64,000 bases of DNA from Persicaria tinctoria (taxonomy: Eukaryota > Streptophyta > Magnoliopsida > Caryophyllales > Polygonaceae). The stretch spans positions 5,396,501-5,460,500 of the forward strand of contig JBANSL010000016.1 in NCBI GenBank assembly GCA_037127255.1. The letters are read 5' to 3'. Under the pieces are notes generated by a model. That model was not told the origin of the DNA, ran no database searches, and saw only the letters and a list, made by a program, of their open reading frames with translations. This document shows, in pieces, positions 47,281 to 58,561 of the stretch (positions within the stretch are counted from its first letter, which is position 1; every line of letters begins with the position of its first letter). A program made the position numbers and the translations under genes.

Positions 47281-48379
47281 AACATCAAATGTCTCCCTTT
47301 TAGGCCTTTCAGGTTAGCTAGTAACCTCACCAATAATATATATGTTAAGTTACAAACATGATGTTATGGCAACAAATCACAATAACATTTGAAATACTCA
47401 GATGCACCATGTTCGGGTTTTTTTATTGATGGATCGCAAAAGATAACTTACCAAAGTCAAAATCAATCGGGCACCACCTATGAATTCAGAAGAATTTTGA
47501 TTAGTAGTTGGATTTCAAAAATAGTCAGTCTCTAACCGATCATAAACCCAAATCGGGCACCACCTATGCCGTCCAGGTTTTCCCCGAACCATGTTCGGGT
47601 TTGTTTTCACAATATTTTCGGCCGAGTTTGACGTACCACACAAAATAATCTAACACGCATCAATTTTCCATAACATACCATTTTGCTCATTCTCCTCAGT
47701 ACACCATTGTTCGAAATTTTCAGTTGTCATTATGAAGTCTTTTCTTGAGACAATCAATACTTTGAATTTGACAATAAATTATCTACATGTGGTAATCCAC
47801 TTTTTTTTTGTAACTATATTGTATAAATTACTTCATAGTATATAGCAAAAATAAAATATTAACTTCCAAATACAATGGAATGAAACAAAAACTAACTATA
47901 CAACACAAAATATACAATTACTACTGAAAAATAATCAATGTGTTCAGCCCATTTAACAGCAACGCCATGAAAAAAGTATGACCATAAGAACACTGATCAA
48001 ATATAACCACTCTACAAAAACTATAAGAAAATATACTGTATTATTTAAGTTGTAAGATGAATTAACTTACAAATACACATGACACTAAACAATTATGGTG
48101 TGTAACAGTAAATAATGACTTTTATTCATTCCATTTCACAGCAAAGACATGAAAACAAATATGGTCATAAAAACACTAATCAAATATACCCACTCTATAC
48201 AAACTACAGTCCACAGATGCACAAAATCTAGTAGTTGAGAAATGCATACCATTCCTGAATATAAAGAACACATCATGCTACAAAACAATTTTTAAATCAA
48301 GTTAAATCTACATATAAATGAAAAACGCAAAAAATAAATATATATAAAAAAAAAATTAAGGTGTGCTATAGGATGGGTG
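47281..48379. other. Spacer with short direct repeats
   Basis: AT-rich sequence. Two motifs occur twice: AATCGGGCACCACCTATG (near 47464 and 47553) and CCATGTTCGGGTTT (near 47407 and 47589). No gene was recognised. Confidence 0.5.
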
Positions 48380-48507
48380 AGTTTATGCACCTCAAACTGG
48401 TGAAGAAAATAGTACATGTCTTCACGAAGTTTGGCTTTCATGGTGCCAAAATCCATAGGATCAGCATGTTGAGCAACCTCATGTGGATACATTTCATAAT
48501 CTTCCAC
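48380..48507 (-). pseudogene. Bromodomain exon relic
   Basis: The minus strand encodes DPMDFGTMKAKLREDMYYFL followed by HQFE. This matches the ZA-loop and helix-A region of plant bromodomains (usual form PMDFGT…KL…GxY…LEQFE). A donor-like GAG|GTGCAT follows directly, as at this exon border in plant bromodomain genes. I found no further bromodomain exon with confidence, so this is a fragment of a captured or decayed gene. Confidence 0.55.
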
Positions 48508-50199
48508 CTATACATATATGGTGATATTTTGGAGAAATGCATATACTAAAAATATTCACATACGAGGAGGAAAGAAACATCAGTTGGACATCAAATAGCT
48601 CCCCTGCATCTCTTATGAATCTATATATAAATTTAGAATTTGAGAATGCACTATGGTGAAATGTATACATTATAAATAGGAGGAAGCCAATCATATAACA
48701 TTTCAAGTGTATTAATGATGAGCTATAAGGACACACAATCTTCATGTTCAAAAGCAAAGGTGTCCTCATCTATAATATGACAGTTCGCGAACCAAGACAA
48801 AAGCTAGAAGGGAAGCAAGACAAAAAAAAAATATAAGAGGACATCTATCCCATGAGTGATTTCAGATATTAATAACAATCACTTAAGAATTGGATGGGTT
48901 GATTATTCACCTTTACTTTTAGTTGCACATGATAATTCAGGAATCAAAAAAATAAAATAAAATGCTCAATTCTTTAAATGCTCAAATAAGCAATGGTTTT
49001 TGTCTTTTATCTCATGAGTGATTTCGGATGTTAGCAACAATCTCTAAAAATAGTCACAAACCAATAAAACTAATGAACTATATCTAAAATCGATTAAGAT
49101 CGTGAAAACTCAAAAACGCTAAAAAACTGAATTGATACGGTAAACTCTTACCTTAAAACCTGAAATTGACATGGATGGTAGCTTGAATTACCCTTTCTTG
49201 ACCCCTAAGACAACTTCATTCATTTCTCCTATTTTCGACTTGGAGTGAAGCAACAACATCAAGGAATCTAGGTTTTAATCGGTGAAATAATTAACAGGAA
49301 ATAGATTGAATTTGAATCCTCACCCATTCATAAGTGGAGATGTGGAGGCAATAATAAGCAAATGTGAATGTGTTGAGTTAGGTTGGAAAAGAATTTAAAA
49401 AAAAAACATACCAAAAATATGAGAAGATGACAAAGAAGAAGAAGGTCTTTGAGCAACCGTAATCGATGGGAACCGAATGGAGATCACCAATTCACAACTG
49501 CTCAAGGATTTCCAAAATTCATCTCAAATCTCAACTTAACCATGATTACTCTATTGTTCTGAAAAGATAAATATATAGATGATGGCAAAAACCAAATAGT
49601 AACACGAAGCAAAACCATACAAAGGGTCTTGCGTAAAAAAATGGAGACTACCCACAACCTGTATCGCTAAATATCGACTCACAAAAGTATACGCGCCCCC
49701 ACTCATGTGTGTTCCCCAAACGACTCCTTTAAAATTCAACATACATTCAAGGTTGAAATATATGTGATAATTAAAGGAGCCAAGTAATTTAAAGAAGTCT
49801 GATACATGAAGTCTAGGCCCACCAAAAAAATACCCACATTTCTTCCTGATCTCTAGGAATAAATGAGAATAAATTTGTGGCCTAAACTACAACCGGGCTT
49901 CTCTAAATAAATGGGGAGATCCACCAAAACTCTACTCCTAACCACGGCCCAAAACTAAAAGGCCCAAAAAATTACCACGTGAAATCCCAGTGCTTCTCCC
50001 ACGCACTAAACGCCAAAATTTTTATGACAGCTAAATAACAATGGAAATTCCATTGGAAAATCCATTGTTGCAACACGAGAGACTCCTCTGGCCGGTGACG
50101 AAATAAGCAGACCAAGCAATGACCGGTCCACCAAAATAAACCAAAACGGCAAGATATAGTTCCAACAGCACCTCTCCCGACAGCAATGACCGGCAGCAC
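48508..50199. other. Spacer
   Basis: Intergenic DNA. The last 300-400 bases (about 49830-50199) continue the minus-strand LINE relic beyond its ORF1 stop (ORF1-ORF2 linker), but no ORF2 is present. Confidence 0.4.
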
Positions 50200-52027
50200 T
50201 CAACCCGGTTGGTAAGTTTCGTCGTCCGTGGATGAGTCCCCGCACTCATCCAAATCCGACTCGTCATTGAAATGGACAGCGTCGTCACTACCGCTACAGG
50301 GGTCCTTAATTCCCGACATAACCTTGGAAAGCTCATCCATCGTTAAGGAGAGTTTAAGATCGCCTGAGATACGCGATTTTGTACCCCTAAGACGATACAC
50401 ACCTTTCTGAGTACCACCCCTTGTTTTCCACCTCATTAGACCGTCCGGTGTCTTACACTCGTTAACTTCCAGCTCCCCATCACCATTTATATATATGCCC
50501 GCCTTCGCAGCCCAGGATGAGGCAACCATACGAGCACAAGAAAGGGATTTTTCATGATTTGGAGTACCATCGGCACGTAGGAGTTCCTTCTCAGTTGTCC
50601 GACTTGCATCTTCACCACTCCCCTCGTTGCTGCAATCACTTTTGGGAGTTTCCTCCCTCACAGTTTGGACGTCTTTAACCCCACTGTCTCAGTAGCACCA
50701 ATGACCACAGACCCAAAATTTGTCCCGTCCGATCCCTCAACAGTAGCAGCTGAGCTGGAGTATCCACCGTTTGCTTCTCCCTTACCATGATCCTCATCCT
50801 TGGTAGCTGGTTGGATTGGAGCATCCCCATGTTCAGCGAGCTCGGAATGCGAACCATCAGCAACATTACTGCCCGAATTACCATGTGCAGCAGCCCCGCT
50901 GTGCATATTCTTATTACATTCCTCAAGAGGTTCTGAGCAGACAGATAAAACAGGGCAGGACGCATCCGAATGTCCAAAACACGAGCATCTCAGGCAAGAC
51001 CAAGGAAGCCATTCAAAAATAACTTTCAACTTGCACTCAACCCCCTTGTTGTTCACAAGATTCACATACTTCCGGCGAGTCTGTTCCACATTAACCTCCA
51101 CTAACATCCTAGCATAAGAGACCAATTCACTAGTTGCAGTGAATTCATCCGTGCACAGAGGCTTACCAATTCCACTCCCAATGACGCTCAGCATATAATT
51201 AGACCCAAACGTAGGTGGAAGATCAGGAATACGGACCCAAATAGGTATCGACTTAAAGAAGCTCCGGTTCATAGGAGCCCCCAACTCCCACTGTTTCAGC
51301 AAAAGAGGCGACGTACCAATCGACCAGGGACCATTCTCAAGAACCCAATTCAAATCCACAATCGATCCAAACTGAATAATCAAAATACCATTAGATTGAA
51401 TAAATACCTTAGGCTTAGAAATCTTCCACGAATTTAGCATGAAAGCAGCAATTGCTCGACCGGAGATCGACGGCCCCGTGACAGCACCAATCATGGTCGC
51501 TGCCCACGACGCATCTTGTTCCTTTACATCCTCACAACTGTACCGGATGCAGTCCCCATTAACATTCGGGATGAAATCCAAACGCTCTGAGATAGAGCCC
51601 CGCCTTGAACCCTTGATTATCCGCGCATATGAAGGAGCCCCCTTTTGATATTCCGACCACCGAGGTTTGGCTGGATTTGGACCCGGAACCCCCTTTCCAG
51701 TACCATCATTCATCGCTGAAGTAGATTCCCCTCCCAATTTTGGAGAGAGGGGGGCGATTGCGAAGAAAACCCTAGATCTGACGGCTTCAGAGGGGGAGGG
51801 GGGACGGTATTAGAAGAGAAGGAGGGAGCAGGACCACCCGACTCTGGTCCAACCCCAGCTTGCGCACCACTCCCTGAGTCCGCATCCCATGAGTCCGCAT
51901 CCCCCAGATCTGTTCCAGTTCCTTTTGAAGGACCCGATTTGAACATCGACGAACAAATCTATTGTTCAAGCTTCCTCCTACCATCATAATCCAATCCCGA
52001 ATGCTGCTTGCCTTTCTTCCTTGCCAT
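50200..52027 (-). pseudogene. LINE ORF1 relic (DUF4283 and CCHC zinc knuckle)
   Basis: On the minus strand ORF1 starts at 52027 (MARKKGKQHSG), hits a stop and frame changes near 51960 and 51730, and then runs on to 50658. That part has a DUF4283 region (AAFMLNSWKISKPKVFIQSN, IPIWVRIPDLPPTFGSNYML) and a zinc knuckle (CLRCSCFGHSDASCP). Another frame change leads to the acidic C-terminal tail that stops at 50200. This is the nucleic-acid-binding ORF1 of a plant L1 element. The endonuclease and reverse transcriptase ORF is missing. Its 5' UTR is split by the insertion at 52081. Confidence 0.82.
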
Positions 52028-52063
52028 CACTCTGAGTCACGGTTGAAGAAGAGAACGACTGAA

Positions 52064-53622
52064 AATTGGAATTATTAGGTTTTTTTTTTTTTTTTTTTTT
52101 TTTGATTAGGTAAAAATTCGACGTACCGGACAAGCCCGGCAGGTCGATAGGCCGAAAAAATCGGCGACGGATAATCCGTCAATACAAGCTAAAAACAAAG
52201 ACATAACAACCAGAGCAGAAAAACCAAATTACAGAAGTATAGTAAGAGATGCAGCTAGTACAATCGATGAAAGAACGGGAGTGCAGTGCAATAACTCGTC
52301 TGTCAGTTGGTAGAGGCACGCAGGGAATCCCTGGGGAACTAAGTGGAAACCTCAGATATGGACTCAGAGATCAACGAGCCTTCAGATTTCGATCACGTCC
52401 ACGACCTCTCGCACGTCGACAAAAGAGAAGAACACCGCTCCAAAACTGCTAGCCCCAAAGCCACACCATACCACACGAACTCGGCATACCAATCCACTCC
52501 ACATGCCAATCCTTGCAAGGCAAGCACAAAAAAGATATAATTTTAATAATTTTCCTCCCTAATCCTTGCAAGGCAAGGAACCTTCCTTTTTTCTCTTTTT
52601 TCAGTCCTTTTTTACTCTGACAGTTTTTTGGGGCCCAAGGAAAGGACCACCAACGGGCTCAATCCAAACTTCCGGGCCACCAACGGGCCAAAAGAAGGAC
52701 CAAGTAGACAACACACGCCGGCAAAACCCTAACCAACAGAATAGACCCGGCGGCCATCGACGCCGACAAACCCACAGAAAGAATACGGGCTGCCTTCGGG
52801 CTTTCCCGGGTCCAAGAAGAATCCTTTGGGCCCAAGGAAAGAACTTTGGGGAATTGAGGATGCTGAAACGGCAGTACCTAGGCTGGGAAGGCACAGCCGG
52901 AAGGCGCCGAATCCTGACGGCCTCCGGCAAGGGCGATCCAGGGGCTGACGGAAAGGAGGTACCAAATCCGAACCAGAACCTCCCAACACAAAGAGGGAGA
53001 AGAAAGGAGGAGGAGGGATGTGACAGATGATGATACGGAACTCCGAAGGAGGAGGCCGGGATCAACAATAGCGACACTGAGTGGACCAGATCCACACCAC
53101 CCAAATCGGAAACCAAACGGACTCCGAGGAGGGAGGAAGAGGAGAAGGTGGGGCGGGGGGATGGACAAACAAACCGGATCCGAAGGGAGGAAGCCGGACC
53201 ACCGGCAAGCACCACCCCGGAGTTTGGGAAGGGGGATGGACCAGATCTAAGAATAGACGGTTACAGAGAGAGGCGCATCGACACCAGAGACGGACTCGGC
53301 GGCGCCAAGGATAACCAAACAGGGGGAGCACGGGCGCCGGTGACGCCAAGGAGAACCAAAATAGGGGAGCAAGGGAAGGAGACACCGGAACAAAATTCAC
53401 AGAGGAGGGTCCATGGGTGGTCGGAAACACTGGGCGAGGGTGGATGTTCAAAAAGAAACAAGATTGAGGTAGGGAGTTGACGACGGAGGCTCACCGGAGG
53501 GAGAGGACCTCCTTGTTTGGGGGGCGCGTGAGGCATTAGGCCCCAGCGCGTACTTTTTTCTCAAAGAGGGGTTTTAGGCCCTATCACTAACTCACAATAG
53601 ATCATAATTGGAATTATTAGGT
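52064..53622 (-). mobile_element. LINE-derived insertion without reverse transcriptase, 17-bp target duplication
   Basis: The body lies at about 52081-53605. On the plus strand it opens with 23 T (a poly-A tail on the minus strand). It is flanked by identical 17-bp repeats aattggaattattaggt (52064-52080 and 53606-53622). Read on the minus strand, it starts with a GC-rich L1-type 5' UTR and ends with an L1 3' tail (TTCGAATTTTTACCTAATCA then A). The coding middle is missing, which makes it an internally deleted or hybrid L1 moved in trans. The open frames inside are low-complexity and not recognisable proteins. It interrupts the 5' UTR of the older LINE. Confidence 0.87.
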
Positions 53623-54016
53623 TAGTCGTGATCGTGCAGTTCGATTTCAGTTTTGGTATCGGCGGCCAGAAGAACGTGGGTGAGAAGGGGAAACTGCTTC
53701 TTAACTTTGTTCAAAGAAGATGACACGTGGCTCATTTTTTTACAAAGAGTCTGCTTCTAAAATAATAAGTATAAGGGGTGGATTTTAAAATTATATATCA
53801 TATCTTTATAATAATAAATCGGTGTAAATTCCACCAAAAAAATACATCAAAATTACTTAGATATAAAGAGAGAAAGGCAGACAACTGTTAAAGAAGCTTA
53901 TGACAATGATTGTTTGAAGAGATGTTGCAAGAGAGTTGTTGAAGAAGCGCAAGTTGCATAGTTAAATCGGATAAAATAAGGTAAAAATAGTTTGAAGAGA
54001 TGTTGCAAGAGAGTTG
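53623..54016. other. Continuation of the older LINE leader, then spacer
   Basis: The first part continues the sequence interrupted at 52080. At 53911 and 53991 a segment GAAGAGATGTTGCAAGAGAG is repeated directly. No gene was recognised. Confidence 0.45.
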
Positions 54017-55324
54017 TTAAAAAGGATCTTAAAACAACCCATAAAACCCGACAGCTAGCGGAGGAGTCGAGGAAGATCTGAGGCGAGCAACGAATACCAA
54101 GAACATGGAGAGTACGACGACTCACGGTGTCTTGACGCCGAGAAGTCAGAGAATAAGCTTCTAGTTAGCTTTAATAATTTTACCCCGGACGGTTCTTTTT
54201 GGTCTAGGGTTTCGCACACATTTCTTCGTCTGGTGTTCAATCTTTCCGTTTCGGCCCGTTGTTGTTCTCGCTTTTGGCGTTGAGTCATTGATTTGGCGTG
54301 GTACGTTTAGCTCCGAGTTGGGTTGCAGTATAGGGCGTCCTGTATGATCGAGAGGATCGTGGACGTGTTCGTGGTCTTCGAAGATCCCTCATCTAGGTGG
54401 GGGCAACGTCGGTGATCCACACTTCATCAGGTTTCGCCCTTTCCGATGGTGAGTTACTGTTCTCCGCCTTTTCGGCGTCGAGACACCGTGAGTCGTCGCA
54501 CCCCCCGTGTTCTCGGCACGGGTGTGCATCGGTCTAAAATCGAACCGAACCGGGCCGAACCGAACCGAAAATCTCAAATTCTCAAACCGAAAGCCGAACC
54601 GAATGCATCAGGTTCGGTTCAGTTATTTTTCGGTTCGGTTTGTGTTCGGTTCGGTTTTAACATAATTAAACCGAATTTTCATAAAAAAAAAAATAAGTAT
54701 ACAAATATATATAAAATATAGTATATATACACATTCCAAAATATGTGTATATATTCCAAAATATGTGTACATATTCCAAAATACTTTAAAATATACAAAA
54801 TTTAAAATTTTAACAAATACAGTATATATACATATACAATATATTATACATATACATGCAAATCTAATGTGTATATGTGTATTTAAATATAATGTATGTA
54901 TACACATTATGTAGCCACATTATGCAAATACAGTAAGTATGTGTGTATATATAAAATATTCAAAAACATATATATAATATATTTATGTAGTGTATAAAAA
55001 AATTCGGTTTAACACAAATCGAACCGAAACCGAAAAACTTCGGTTCGGTTCGGTTCGGTTAGATTTGGTTTGTGTTGCTTCGACCCAAAAATTGGGTTTG
55101 GACTGAATCATGCACACCCCTAGTTCTCGGCATCCGTGGCTCGCCTTGGATCTTCCTCGACTCCTCCGCTGACTGTTGGGTCTTATGAGTTGTTTGGATC
55201 AGGTGTTGTGTGTTGCTTAGTGTATTGGTTGTTGACGGTATATATGTCTGCTGATTCGTCGGCTTATTGAATTATCCGACTGCTTGTAGTCTGGTTTCTG
55301 AAATTGTAAAAAAAAAAAAAAAAA
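54017..55324. mobile_element. Inverted pair of LINE-like fragments
   Basis: The segment 54017-54150, read in reverse, matches 54465-54516 plus 55131-55200 (shared CACCGTGAGTCGTCG and GATCTTCCTCGACTCCTCCG). The right copy continues to an 18-A run ending near 55324, so it is a retroposed fragment on the plus strand. The left copy lies in the opposite orientation about 300 bp away. The right copy is split by a hAT element (54517-55122). No coding frame is recognised. Confidence 0.65.
54509..55130. mobile_element. Non-autonomous hAT transposon (606 bp) with CGGTT-type subterminal repeats
   Basis: The element spans 54517-55122. Ends are CACGGGTGTGCAT at the left and TAGGGGTGTGCAT on the reverse strand at the right. 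Direct 8-bp repeats gttctcgg flank it (54509-54516 and 55123-55130). Subterminal zones contain many GAACCGAACCG and CGGTTCGGTT copies. The centre is TA-rich (ATATATGTGTAT-like repeats). No transposase is encoded. Confidence 0.88.
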
Positions 55325-56671
55325 ATTGGATTGTGGATAGCAATTTAACCCATTTTTTATACGGAGTATAATTCGGGTCACCCGATACCAGGAGCCCAGG
55401 AGATAAACTGACGAAGTGAAGATAATAATACAAACAAATTCACGCTTGTCGGTGGTCTGCTGTCACTTTCACTGTTTCAGCTTCCCTCGGAAAATCGAAA
55501 ACCCTCGCGCTACACGCCTCTTTCGATTAGTCGGCGGATTCTCCGGCGGCAATCGCTCCGGCGAAATTAGGTTAATCTATTTTTCAGAATCTTTTCTTGT
55601 TTCCTAGTCTTTTTTTTGCTTTTGTTCCGATTTGATTTCTAGATGTGTTTACAACTCAACTAGGTCGGTTGTTAGGGCAAGTGTTTAAATCTCAGTGTTC
55701 GATTAATTAGAGTTTTAAACATTTTAGGATCATTCTCATGCTTCTGAGCTATAGCGATGTCAAATTTGGGCCGATCTTCTTCAGTTTATGGTCCAATTTG
55801 TGTATTTATGTTATTATGTATAGCGAACTGGCATAAGCGAGTGGCTTATTTTTCAAGTGCGAGTTGTTTAGATGTATCACGAGGGAACGGTGACAATGGA
55901 TTTCTGGTGCGTTACATTCATTCTACGTGCTGCGTCGGTGAGCATTGAATGGGAGGTGTAAGGAATCTAGGGTTTTATAAAAAATACCATGTGCAACTGT
56001 AGAGTTCTCACCAAACTCTTATTGAGTTCTTAATATTGCATAATACTTGCCCCGGTTTAAGTATGACATGATTACTTTTTCTGCATCTTGTCTGCTGGGA
56101 AGAATCCAGGAGACAGACTAATAATTGAGGGGTGTTCTTTTTGGAGCTTGGAAACGGAATTGAATGGTTTTGGTGCTTAGAATCTGTTTAGTCCTTTGCA
56201 TCAAAAAAAAAAAGAATCTGTTTAGTCCTTTGTGTTTGTTTGGAAGGGGATTGCGGTATAATGTTGGAGCTTGGAAAGGGAATTGCACTTTAAAATTTTT
56301 GAGCTTAGAAAGGGAATTGAACGTTTTAAATACCATGAAAATTTGGTTCATTTATTTGTGAAACTGTATGATTGATTTCGATTACATTCCTGTTTTCCCA
56401 ACTAAACTATCCCTACTGGTGTTGATTGTAGAGCAATAGAATTGAACCGGTTCAGTCCTTACCCTGTGTTTGGTTCAAATAATGCTTTTAACTACTATGA
56501 AGAATTGGTTCATTTATTTTTGAAACATTGTTTGATTTTAGAGCAGCATATGATGTTGCTTTTGGAATGAAGGTAAAACTCATAAGAGGGATTGTGATCT
56601 TTTGTAGGATATTATCACAGAGCCTTACTTCCCGTGCTAGTTGATCTTTAGTTCTGAACTCTTCTGCGAAA
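55325..56671 (+). other. p23 gene promoter, leader and 5' UTR intron
   Basis: The promoter and leader lie at about 55370-55570, then a T-rich stretch up to 56671 that looks like a leader intron (donor near 55569). A retroposition scar lies at 56179-56232. No other gene was recognised. Confidence 0.5.
56179..56232 (+). repeat. Minimal retroposition scar: 20-bp duplication around CATC plus A10
   Basis: The 20-bp sequence agaatctgtttagtcctttg occurs at 56179-56198 and again at 56213-56232, separated only by CATC and ten A. This is the structure of an extremely 5'-truncated LINE insertion. The remaining ATCA resembles the end of the LINE tail …CCTAATCAAAA seen elsewhere in this window. Confidence 0.75.
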
Positions 56672-57918
56672 ATGAGGTATCACGATTTGCTTAATAATTT
56701 TAAACTGACTTTTACTGTTATTTTGAATTAATTTTTATGGATCTTGCTTTTGTCTATTTACAGTCGCTACCCTGAAGTTCTTTGGGCACAACGGTCTGAC
56801 AAGGTTTACCTAACTGTTTCCGTACCTGATGCCAAAGATGTTTGCGTGAAGTGTGAGCCTCAGGGATTATGGAAGTTTTCTGCTGTTGGAGTACATGGTG
56901 TGGAATATGAGTGCACACTGGATCTCTATGGATCAGTTGTACCCGAGGTGTGTGTCTTCACTGTTCAATTTGATCATTTCATTCATATTTGTTAGTTTGT
57001 TAGCACCATCCGGCTATCTGAGCTGATAATGCGACTTAGTAACACTGTACCATAGTACTGGCACATTGCTTTTAGCAAACAAACAGTTTACTTGTTTTTT
57101 ATTTTTTCATCTTGCTTGATGCCTCTTACTTGGGAGTCTTATCTTATTATGTATAGGCCTCTAAAACTAAAGTAGGGCTCAGAAATATATTGTGCACTGT
57201 AAAGAAAGAGCAAAAGGGATGGTGGAAAAGGATTCTTAAGATGGAAGAAAAGCCTCCTGCATACATTAAAGTCGATTGGAACAAATGGTGTGATGAAGAT
57301 GATGAGTCGGACTGTAAGTTTATTTTGTTGTTTTCCCTGTGTCTCAGTGCAAATTTTCTTTGTGTAGGTAACCTTTCAGAGTAGAGGTTTGAAATTAGTA
57401 TCATCTTGGATTGATTGCTGAGAACAAGGCTATCTTTGCCTACTAGTTTCGAGTTTATTTAGATATTTATTTCATTTACCTGAGATGAAAAAAAAACACT
57501 TAAAACAAAACATAGTCTTGGTATTTCTCTTCAAATGCTGATTTTTCATCCGTAAAACCGGACCATCTTTCATACCTTGGTCATAGATCTGCATTCCAGT
57601 TCTCACTATTTCTTTAAACTCTTACAGCGGAATCAGCTTCAGACGAGGATACTGCGCAGGTAATACGTAGTATATGCTTTCTTCTATATATCAACAACAC
57701 AATCTCCAGATTGTGGATCTACAAATCCTCACAGTTTTGTTCTTTTGCAGTACAATGATGAAGGGAGTAGTGATGATGATGGCCTACTGTGTAAGTTCTG
57801 TAATTTTATTCGCATTCAGGAAGTGCAATTTGAAATGGAGAATATTTGTGTTTGTGTTCATGTTTTTTCGCTGCGTGTTACAGATCTTCCAGACTTGGAG
57901 AAAGCTCGAGGAAACTAA
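56672..57918 (+). CDS. p23-type HSP90 co-chaperone (CS domain)
   Basis: Six exons: 56672-56676, 56764-56947, 57157-57313, 57628-57659, 57751-57790 and 57884-57918. All have GT-AG borders and consistent phases and encode 150 residues. The first coding exon is only five bases (ATGAG); it joins to give [20 protein letters not shown]. The CS fold spans residues 3-95, with the p23 signature [20 protein letters not shown] and [10 protein letters not shown]. The tail is acidic and Ser-rich ([29 protein letters not shown]). p23 binds the HSP90 N-terminal domain in its ATP-bound state. The length equals that of the short plant p23 (p23-2 type), without the Gly-rich repeat of p23-1. The cytosolic or nuclear location is inferred. 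Confidence 0.95.
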
Positions 57919-58561
57919 CAGTGCCAGAACCAGCTCCAGCTATTTAGTATTGACTTTGAAGTGCCAAGAAAATGACTAAAATGTGATGACTGTATGTACA
58001 TCTTATCTCCCTGTTTATCCAACTATCGTCGCGGATATCTCTAGCTTGCATATGTAGTGAATGAAAGCATCCCTCAACTATCTATAACTATGTTCTGGGA
58101 TAGGCAAAAATGATTTGCGGATATCTCTAGCTTGCATATGTAGTGAATGAAAGCATCCCTCAACTATCTATAACTATGTTCTGGGATAGGCAAAAATGAC
58201 GATGGCAATTGCTCGGTTTTCGGATCTTTTTTTCTTGACTGAAACCTAGTAACATTTGCAAAATAGTGCAAAAATATTTAACTTCAAAGAGCTTGCGATG
58301 GACTTGCTTCATTATTCAGTTCAGCTTAGTTCACAACTGCACCTAAAGTTCAGTACAAGAAAAAGGTGTACCTATACCTATAAGACTGCATAAAACTGAG
58401 TGGCTATTTTACAATAGTATCAGTGGCTTACAAAAGATCTTATTTTGGATTTTTGGCAATGGTAAGTTGGTGGCTCCTGGGTGTATAACAGCAGAGACTA
58501 AAAGTCCGAAGACATACATAAAAAAAACTATGATACAACATGTACCAACATTCTTATGCAC
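57919..58561. other. 3' UTRs of the convergent p23 and DUF639 genes
   Basis: Two genes end towards each other with 643 bp between their stops. It contains an 86-bp tandem duplication (58031-58202), described separately. Confidence 0.6.
58031..58202 (+). repeat. 86-bp tandem duplication in the p23 3' flank
   Basis: Copies 58031-58116 and 58117-58202 are identical over the first 83 bases (starting GCGGATATCTCTAGCTTGCA). Exact identity shows recent duplication or an assembly artefact. Confidence 0.95.

Noticed and set aside
52601..53215. 204-codon minus-strand frame in the LINE-derived insertion
   Set aside because: Rich in Pro, Ser, Leu and Arg with overlapping frames on both strands, typical of GC-rich LINE leader sequence. 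No domain.
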